Shown here: positions 58,192 through 64,000 of the stretch, one piece after another
Layout: every line of letters begins with the position of its first letter
Position numbering within the stretch: position 1 is the stretch's first letter
Assembly: GCF_008001015.1 (NCBI RefSeq)
Contig: NZ_CP042862.1
Span: 3,162,001 to 3,226,000, forward strand
Length of the DNA: 64,000 nucleotides
DNA from: Serinicoccus profundi
GTDB taxonomy: Bacteria > Actinomycetota > Actinomycetes > Actinomycetales > Dermatophilaceae
Direction: 5' to 3'
The notes under the pieces: model-generated
Database searches by the model: none
Seen by the model: the letters and a program-made list of their open reading frames with translations, nothing else
Told to the model about the DNA's origin: nothing
Made by a program: the position numbers and the translations under genes

Positions 58192-58596
58192 CTAGAAGGG
58201 GCGTGGCGACCGGTCGGGCTCCACGACCTCGACGGGTTTGGTGAGGATCGCGATGATCGTCAGCACGAAGCCGGCCGGCCAGGCCACGACGAGCAGCAGG
58301 AGGACGGCGTCCAGGCCCGATCCGCCGAGCGTCGACCCGGGCTCCTCGAGCTCGGCCAGCCGCGATCCCACGCTGTTGATCGCCAGCGCGACACTGGCGA
58401 AGACGAACATCGGCACGGCCCAGCCGAAGGGGTTGCGGGGCGCCATCGCGGTGGTCGCGAGCGCCATACACGCCCCACCGACCAGCGCGGAGTCCATCGA
58501 GTTCGACGCCGCTAGAGGGTCGATGATGGACCAGAGGACGCCTAGGACGACCAACGCCGCGTAGACCCAGGTCGACCAGACCACCCACGACCTCAT
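58192..58596 (-). CDS. Hypothetical membrane protein
   Basis: A 134-residue protein with four hydrophobic helices and no recognised domain. ATG 58596 overlaps the MOSC gene stop (ATGA), so it is co-translated with it. Confidence 0.7.
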   Translation of the reverse strand: MRSWVVWSTWVYAALVVLGVLWSIIDPLAASNSMDSALVGGACMALATTAMAPRNPFGWAVPMFVFASVALAINSVGSRLAELEEPGSTLGGSGLDAVLLLLVVAWPAGFVLTIIAILTKPVEVVEPDRSPRPF

Positions 58597-59423
58597 CGCC
58601 CCTCCTCCGTCTCCACGACGACCTCGTCGCCGACCGCGAGACCGGCGGCCGAGCCGTCCAGATCGACCGGCACGAGCCGGATGCCGAACCACGTCTTGCC
58701 GTCCCACCTGCGGTGCTGAGCCAGGGTCCGGATCGGCTCCGGGCCGGTCTGCAGCGTCTCTTCCTCGATCTGCGTCATGACGCAGCGGTCGCAGAGCTCG
58801 GTGCGGCGATAGCGGACCCCGCCGATCCTCACCACCTCCCAGCCGTCCTCGGAGAACGGCTCCTCGCCGCCCGCGATGACGACATTCGGGCGGAAGCGCG
58901 ACATCGGCACCGGCTCTCCCCCACCCTCGAGGATCCAGTCGCCGAGCCTGGTGAGTGATGCCTCGTTGGTCAGCAGCAGCGGCCCGGCGTCAGCCAGGGA
59001 CAACGACTCCCCCTCCTGCCCGCCGTGGGCCCCGGAGATGCGCCGCACACTCGGGTCCTCCTGCCACACCAGACGGACCGGTCGGCCGACCTGCTCGGTG
59101 ACCCACTCGCTGACGTCCGCGTCCGCCGGCGGCGCGAACCCCTGACGCGAGTGGCCTACCGGCACCGGCGGCACCCCCAGGGGCGTCTCCACGAGGATCG
59201 AGTCGCCGCCCCGGGCGCTGATCCGGATGGTCTCCTCATCGACCGTCGTGGCGCTCAGCCCCAGCAGCTCGTGGCACTCCCTCGCCGTGACCGGGAAGCC
59301 GTCCGGCCCGACGACACCCCACCGCCGGTCCCCCTCGAGCCCCCACGGCTCCACCACGGCCCGGTCCACCGCCTCCCCGCCCACGGACTTCACGGGATAT
59401 CGCCACACCTCGCTCACGCGCAT
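58593..59423 (-). CDS. MOSC domain protein
   Basis: A 276-residue protein with an N-terminal MOSC_N beta barrel (VSEVWRYPVKSVGGEAVDRAVVEPWGLEGDRRWGVV) and a MOSC domain (about 130-270). The domain's conserved Cys is in YRRTELCDRCVMTQIEEETL. Such proteins bind molybdenum cofactor, as in mARC N-reductases and YcbX. It fits the Mo-enzyme content of the window but is not linked to it by position. Confidence 0.88.
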   Translation of the reverse strand: MRVSEVWRYPVKSVGGEAVDRAVVEPWGLEGDRRWGVVGPDGFPVTARECHELLGLSATTVDEETIRISARGGDSILVETPLGVPPVPVGHSRQGFAPPADADVSEWVTEQVGRPVRLVWQEDPSVRRISGAHGGQEGESLSLADAGPLLLTNEASLTRLGDWILEGGGEPVPMSRFRPNVVIAGGEEPFSEDGWEVVRIGGVRYRRTELCDRCVMTQIEEETLQTGPEPIRTLAQHRRWDGKTWFGIRLVPVDLDGSAAGLAVGDEVVVETEEGR

Positions 59424-59503
59424 ACCTCACCTTCGCACGTGCGCAGGCCCACGTCCGTGACCGTCGCGCTGCGGACCTCCACCACCCTGTCGCCCCCGTC
59501 GTG

Positions 59504-59509
59504 TAGACA
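59504..59509 (+). promoter_or_regulatory. -10 box for a probable leaderless Nramp-like transcript
   Basis: TAGACA, six bases, then ATG 59516. Confidence 0.45.
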
Positions 59510-59515
59510 CGTCCC

Positions 59516-60784
59516 ATGACAACGCCGTCTCAGACCACCGAGAGCTCACGGGCCGGCTGGAGCCTGGTCGGCCCGGGCCTCATCGTCGCCGCCACCGGAG
59601 TCGGCGCCGCCGACCTCGTCGCCACGGTCATCGCCGGGCAGAAGTTCGGCTACGCCCTCCTCTGGGCGGTCGTGGTGGGCTGCCTCATGAAGGTCGTGCT
59701 CGTCGAGGGCGCGGGCCGCTACTCCCTCGCCACGGGCAACACGATCTACGAGGGCTGGGCGACGCTCGGCAGGTGGACGACGTGGTACTTCGCCCCCTAC
59801 ATCGTCATCTGGGGCTTCGTCTACGGCGCCGCCGCGATGGCCGGCACCGGGCTGCCGTTGCACAGCCTCTTCCCCTGGCTCTCGGTGACCGTCTGGGGCA
59901 TCATCTCCGGGCTCGCGGGCGCGGCGCTCGTGTGGTTCGGTCGGTATGCCGTCTTCGAGAAGGTCTGCGCGGCGCTGGTCGGCATCATGTTCGTGACGAT
60001 GTTCCTGGCCGCGCTGCTCACCCTGCCCAACATCCCCGAGCTGCTCGCCGGCCTGGCCCCGCGGATCCCCGAGGGCGGGCTCATCAACGTCCTGTCGGTC
60101 GCCGGCGGCGTCGGCGGCACCATCACCCTGGCGGCCTACGGCTACTGGATCCGCGAGAAGGGCTGGACCACCCCCGGGCACATGCGGGTCATGCGCCTCG
60201 ACAACACGGTCGCCTACGCCGTCACCGGCATCTTCGTCATCTCCACCCTCATCGTCGGCGCCGAGCTGCTCTACTCCGCCGGCATCGCCGTCGACACCGG
60301 CGAGGAGGGCCTGCTCGACCTCTCCGACGTGCTCAAGGACCGGTATGGCGCGTGGGCCGGCACGGTCTTCCTCATCGGCTTCTGGGCCGCGGCCATGAGC
60401 TCGCTGGTCGGGGTGTGGAACGGCGTGTCGATGATGTTCGCCGACTTCGTCGGCCACGCCCGGCGACTGCCCAAGGACGACCCGAGCACCCGGCTCGGGG
60501 GCACGTGGTACAAGGCCTACATCCTCTGGCTGACCTTCCCCCCGATGATCATGCTCTTCGTCGGCCAGCCGGTGTGGATCATCTTGGCCTACGGCGTGCT
60601 CGGTGCCTTCTTCATGCCCTTCCTCGCCGTCACGCTGCTGTGGATCCTCAACACCGCGCGCACCCCGAAGGAGTGGCGCAACGGCCCGGTCGTCAATGTC
60701 CTCATGGCCATCTGCGCTCTGCTCTTCGCCTGGCTCGCGGCGACCCAGCTCCAGGGCGCCATCGAGCGGGCCTTCGGAGGCTGA
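59516..60784 (+). CDS. Nramp-like transporter lacking the canonical metal motif
   Basis: A 422-residue protein with about 11 helices and the Nramp opening GPGLIVAATGVGAADLVA. The canonical helix-1 DPGN reads GAAD here by position, and helix 6 has AAYGYWIRE rather than a Met-Pro-His motif. The Mn/Fe-binding residues of true Nramp proteins are therefore absent. Relatives of this kind include Nramp-related Mg2+ carriers and proteins of unknown substrate. It stands alone. Confidence 0.82.
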   Translation: MTTPSQTTESSRAGWSLVGPGLIVAATGVGAADLVATVIAGQKFGYALLWAVVVGCLMKVVLVEGAGRYSLATGNTIYEGWATLGRWTTWYFAPYIVIWGFVYGAAAMAGTGLPLHSLFPWLSVTVWGIISGLAGAALVWFGRYAVFEKVCAALVGIMFVTMFLAALLTLPNIPELLAGLAPRIPEGGLINVLSVAGGVGGTITLAAYGYWIREKGWTTPGHMRVMRLDNTVAYAVTGIFVISTLIVGAELLYSAGIAVDTGEEGLLDLSDVLKDRYGAWAGTVFLIGFWAAAMSSLVGVWNGVSMMFADFVGHARRLPKDDPSTRLGGTWYKAYILWLTFPPMIMLFVGQPVWIILAYGVLGAFFMPFLAVTLLWILNTARTPKEWRNGPVVNVLMAICALLFAWLAATQLQGAIERAFGG

Positions 60785-60875
60785 GGGTCAGGCACGCCCC
60801 TCCGGCCGAGGACGACCTTCCGACGTACGACACTTCGTCGTAGCATGGGGGCAGGCCCTCGACGAAGGAGCAGCC

Positions 60876-61280
60876 ATGAGCGACGCCACCCTCACCCTGT
60901 CCGAGCAGGAGTGCTGGACCCGGCTGGCCGAGGAGGAGCTCGGCCGCCTGGCCTACCACCTCACCGACGAGGTGCACATCGTCCCGGTCAACTACGTCGT
61001 GGACCGGGGGCGCATCGTCTTCCGCACCGCCGAGGGATCCAAACTGCTCGGTGTCGTCATGGACTCCGACGTGGCCTTCGAGATCGACCACGTCGACCGC
61101 GGGTCCGACACCGCGTGGAGCGTCGTGGCGCGGGGCACCGCCGAGCTCCTCGAGGGCACGGACGCGCGGCAGGTGGAGGGGCTGGGCCCGCGCCCCTGGG
61201 TGGGCGAGGAGAAGTTCAGCACCGTCGCCGTCGCCGTGACCGAGGTCAGCGGGCGCCAGTTCCAGCTGCTTCGGCCGTAG
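60876..61280 (+). CDS. Pyridoxamine 5'-phosphate oxidase family protein
   Basis: A 134-residue split-barrel protein. LSEQECWTRLAEEELGRLAYHLTDEVHIVPVNYVVDRGRIVFRTAEGSKL is characteristic of small actinobacterial FMN- or F420-binding PPOX proteins. GAAGGAG lies before the ATG. Its 3' end overlaps the convergent TauE/SafE gene by 35 bases. Confidence 0.88.
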   Translation: MSDATLTLSEQECWTRLAEEELGRLAYHLTDEVHIVPVNYVVDRGRIVFRTAEGSKLLGVVMDSDVAFEIDHVDRGSDTAWSVVARGTAELLEGTDARQVEGLGPRPWVGEEKFSTVAVAVTEVSGRQFQLLRP

Positions 61281-62160
61281 TCGCGCCGTCCTGGCCGGCC
61301 GTACCGCGCAGCTTGGCGACGACGTAGCTCAGGGCACCGAGCCACGCCGCGACGATCACGGCATACACCACCGAGCGGGTGAGGTCGCCGGCGTCGATCA
61401 GGTCGGTGCGCAGCAGGGTGCGCGCGTTGGTGAGCACGATGAGACCACCCACGCCGACGCCCAGCAGCCGCGGCGGCACGATCCGGACCAGCCACGCCGC
61501 GATCGGCGCGGCGACGACACCGCCGGCCAGCAGCGCCAGCACCCAGGTGAGGTTGATCCCCTGTGACCCGAGTCCGACGAGGAAGCCCAGGCTCGCGGCC
61601 AGCGCGACCAGGAACTCCGAGGCGCTGATCGAGCCGACGATCGTGCGCGGCTCCAGACGGCCGGTCGCGAGCAGGGCGGGCGTGCCGACCGGCCCCCAGC
61701 CGCCGCCGCCGGTCGCGTCGAGGAAGCCGGCGACCAGACCCAGCGGGGTGAGGAAGCGGTGTCGCAGCGGCTGACCGAGCCGGTCGGTCCGCACTCCGCT
61801 GCGGGTGAAGCGGGCGAGGAGGTAGATGCCCAGGGCGAGCAGGATCGTCGCGGTGATCGGTCGCGCGACCTCGGCGTCGAGGGAGCTGAGCACGGTGGCC
61901 CCCAAGAAGGCACCGACAGCGCCGGGCACCCCGACCCGCAGGACGACCGACCAGTCGACATTGCCGAACTTCCAGTGCGCCGTCCCCGAGGCGAGCGTCG
62001 TGCCGATCTCGGCGAGGTGGACGGTCGCGGAGGCCGCCGCCGGGTTGGTGCCGAGCATGAGCAGCAGCGTGGTGGTGGTCACGCCGTAGGCCATGCCGAG
62101 GCCGCCGTCGACGAGCTGAGCGGCGAGGCCGACGAGGGCGAGCAGGATGAGCTGGCGCAT
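61246..62160 (-). CDS. TauE/SafE-family permease (TSUP)
   Basis: A 304-residue protein with about nine helices. The two family repeats are visible: AAQLVDGGLGMAYGVTTTTLLLMLG near the N terminus and LVAGFLDATGGGGWGPVGTPALL in the middle. Family members move sulfite, sulfonates or other organic acids outward. AGGAG precedes ATG 62160. It is divergent from an Rrf2 regulator with a shared palindrome, which suggests sulfur-responsive control. Confidence 0.88.
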   Translation of the reverse strand: MRQLILLALVGLAAQLVDGGLGMAYGVTTTTLLLMLGTNPAAASATVHLAEIGTTLASGTAHWKFGNVDWSVVLRVGVPGAVGAFLGATVLSSLDAEVARPITATILLALGIYLLARFTRSGVRTDRLGQPLRHRFLTPLGLVAGFLDATGGGGWGPVGTPALLATGRLEPRTIVGSISASEFLVALAASLGFLVGLGSQGINLTWVLALLAGGVVAAPIAAWLVRIVPPRLLGVGVGGLIVLTNARTLLRTDLIDAGDLTRSVVYAVIVAAWLGALSYVVAKLRGTAGQDGATTAEAAGTGAR

Positions 62161-62226
62161 GGGTGCTCCTGGATGAGGTGGTCGGACGTTCACGGGACCG
62201 GGCCACATCGACCGGTGTATTCCTGC

Positions 62227-62251
62227 TAATCCTGTCGGATGACTAGGATTA
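62227..62251. promoter_or_regulatory. Probable Rrf2 operator
   Basis: TAATCCT (62227-62233) and AGGATTA (62245-62251) form a perfect 7-bp inverted repeat with an 11-base spacer. It is an AT-rich site in the divergent gap between the TauE/SafE and Rrf2 genes. Confidence 0.65.
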
Positions 62252-62305
62252 ATGTCAAACGGGGTATGCCGACGGCCCCGGCCGCGCGTGCGAGACACTG
62301 GGCCC

Positions 62306-62848
62306 GTGGACATCTCCGCCCGCTCCGACTACGCCGTCCGGGCGATGCTCGCGCTCCTGGCCGGCCAGGATGCCGACGCACCGGCCGCCCCCGACGCGGG
62401 CACCGGCGGCACCGGCGGCACCGGCGGATCCACCCCTGAGGGCAGGAGCCCGGGCGCCAACCCCGTCTCGGTCGACCGCCTCGCGCAGGCCCAGGACCTG
62501 CCGGTGAAGTTCCTCGAGGCGATCGTCGCCGACCTGCGCCGCGCCGGGCTGGTCACCTCCCGCCGCGGCGCCCGCGGCGGCTACCTCCTGGCCCGACCGG
62601 CCGACGAGATCGCCGTCGGTGACATCATCCGCGCCGTCGACGGCCCGCTGGCCGAGGTGCGGGGTCTGCGCCCGCACGACACGGCATACCCCGGGGAGGC
62701 CGAGCACCTGCCCACCCTCTGGGTGGCCACCCGCGCCGCCCTGCGCACCGTCCTCGACGGCACGACCCTCGACCAGCTCCGCCGCGGGAGCTGGTCGCCG
62801 GAGATCACCGAGCTGCTCCGCCAGCCGGACGCCTGGGAGAGCCGTTGA
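62306..62848 (+). CDS. Rrf2-family regulator without cysteines
   Basis: A 180-residue winged-HTH regulator. ISARSDYAVRAMLALL and the recognition region DLPVKFLEAIVADLRRAGLVTSRRGARGGYLLARP are typical. The protein contains no Cys, so it cannot hold the Fe-S cluster of IscR/NsrR and instead resembles the CymR type. An odd Gly/Thr-rich insert (GTGGTGGTGG, about residues 35-50) splits the first helices. GTG 62306 starts it. It is probably autoregulated and controls the divergent permease. Confidence 0.88.
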   Translation: MDISARSDYAVRAMLALLAGQDADAPAAPDAGTGGTGGTGGSTPEGRSPGANPVSVDRLAQAQDLPVKFLEAIVADLRRAGLVTSRRGARGGYLLARPADEIAVGDIIRAVDGPLAEVRGLRPHDTAYPGEAEHLPTLWVATRAALRTVLDGTTLDQLRRGSWSPEITELLRQPDAWESR

Positions 62849-62863
62849 GCGGACCCGTCCGGT

Positions 62864-62931
62864 CGACACGCCGGACGAGAACGGCTCAGGTACGCACGTG
62901 CATACCTGAGCCGTTCCGCGTCGGCGTGTCG
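62864..62931. terminator. Long hairpin between convergent Rrf2 and acs genes
   Basis: Arms 62864-62892 and 62903-62931 are 29 bases each, with a few mismatches; the inner AACGGCTCAGGTA/TACCTGAGCCGTT part is perfect. The loop is 10 bases. The position and symmetry suit bidirectional termination. Confidence 0.7.
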
Positions 62932-62944
62932 CCGGCCTGATGGG

Positions 62945-64000
<1,056 letters not shown>

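Overview
The window is high-GC DNA (about 70% by eye) typical of an Actinomycetota chromosome. GTG starts are common, genes overlap by ATGA or GTGA, and many starts sit 6-7 bases after a TAnnnT -10 box, as in leaderless transcripts. Gene content (NarGHJI/NarK, a membrane-anchored NirK-like protein, FdsGBAD, DtxR/IdeR-type iron control, class F-like sortase, G103/K123 phosphofructokinase) fits a Micrococcales member, perhaps Intrasporangiaceae or Ornithinimicrobiaceae; that family guess is inference. No rRNA, tRNA, CRISPR array or riboswitch was seen.

Layout. 1-3.4 kb: a sortase with its probable substrate, then a CPA1 antiporter. 3.6-9 kb: coiled-coil protein, BioY, phosphofructokinase, HAD phosphatase, threonine dehydratase. 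9-13.9 kb: siderophore utilisation, with a siderophore-interacting reductase divergent from a four-gene FecBCD-type ABC importer around an iron box. 14.2-15.7 kb: an intact IS4-family element with 17-bp inverted repeats and a 10-bp target duplication. 16.7-19.6 kb: an MmpL exporter divergent from a MarR regulator. 19.6-21.6 kb: MoaB, MoaA, MoaD. 21.7-26.2 kb: a five-gene overlapping operon (small membrane protein, sodium:solute symporter, GntR regulator, class III CoA-transferase, HMG-CoA-lyase family enzyme). 26.3-28.8 kb: GNAT, MobA, MoeZ-like protein. 29-38.6 kb: cupin, narI, narJ, narH, narG, a metal-cysteine ArsR/SufR-like regulator and narK, all on the minus strand. 38.8-43.4 kb: DUF2249 protein, hemerythrin, polytopic membrane protein and a 920-residue membrane/cupredoxin/NirK-like fusion on the plus strand. 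43.5-50.9 kb: mixed metabolic, transport and acetyltransferase genes. 51-56.4 kb: NAD-dependent molybdenum formate dehydrogenase fdsGBAD. 56.6-64 kb: small hypothetical genes, P-loop kinase, MOSC protein, Nramp-like transporter, PPOX protein, TauE/SafE permease with an Rrf2 regulator, and the 3' part of acs.

How it fits together. Molybdenum cofactor genes (moaA, moaB, moaD, mobA, moeZ) lie near two Mo enzymes they can serve: nitrate reductase and formate dehydrogenase. The nitrate cluster and the divergent hemerythrin/NirK-like cluster share one AT-rich promoter region and look like a nitrate-to-nitrite-to-NO respiratory unit.

Three features are not explained by ordinary annotation. First, the octamer GGTATGCC/GGCATACC is strongly over-represented in all coding frames and in non-coding DNA, like a highly iterated motif. 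Second, a 47-bp palindromic element occurs in 3+4+3 tandem copies, with two arrays between convergent gene ends and the third now split from its partner gene by the IS. Third, single-base homopolymer indels cluster in the narG/regulator region, with another in a VOC gene; these may be sequence errors or real decay.
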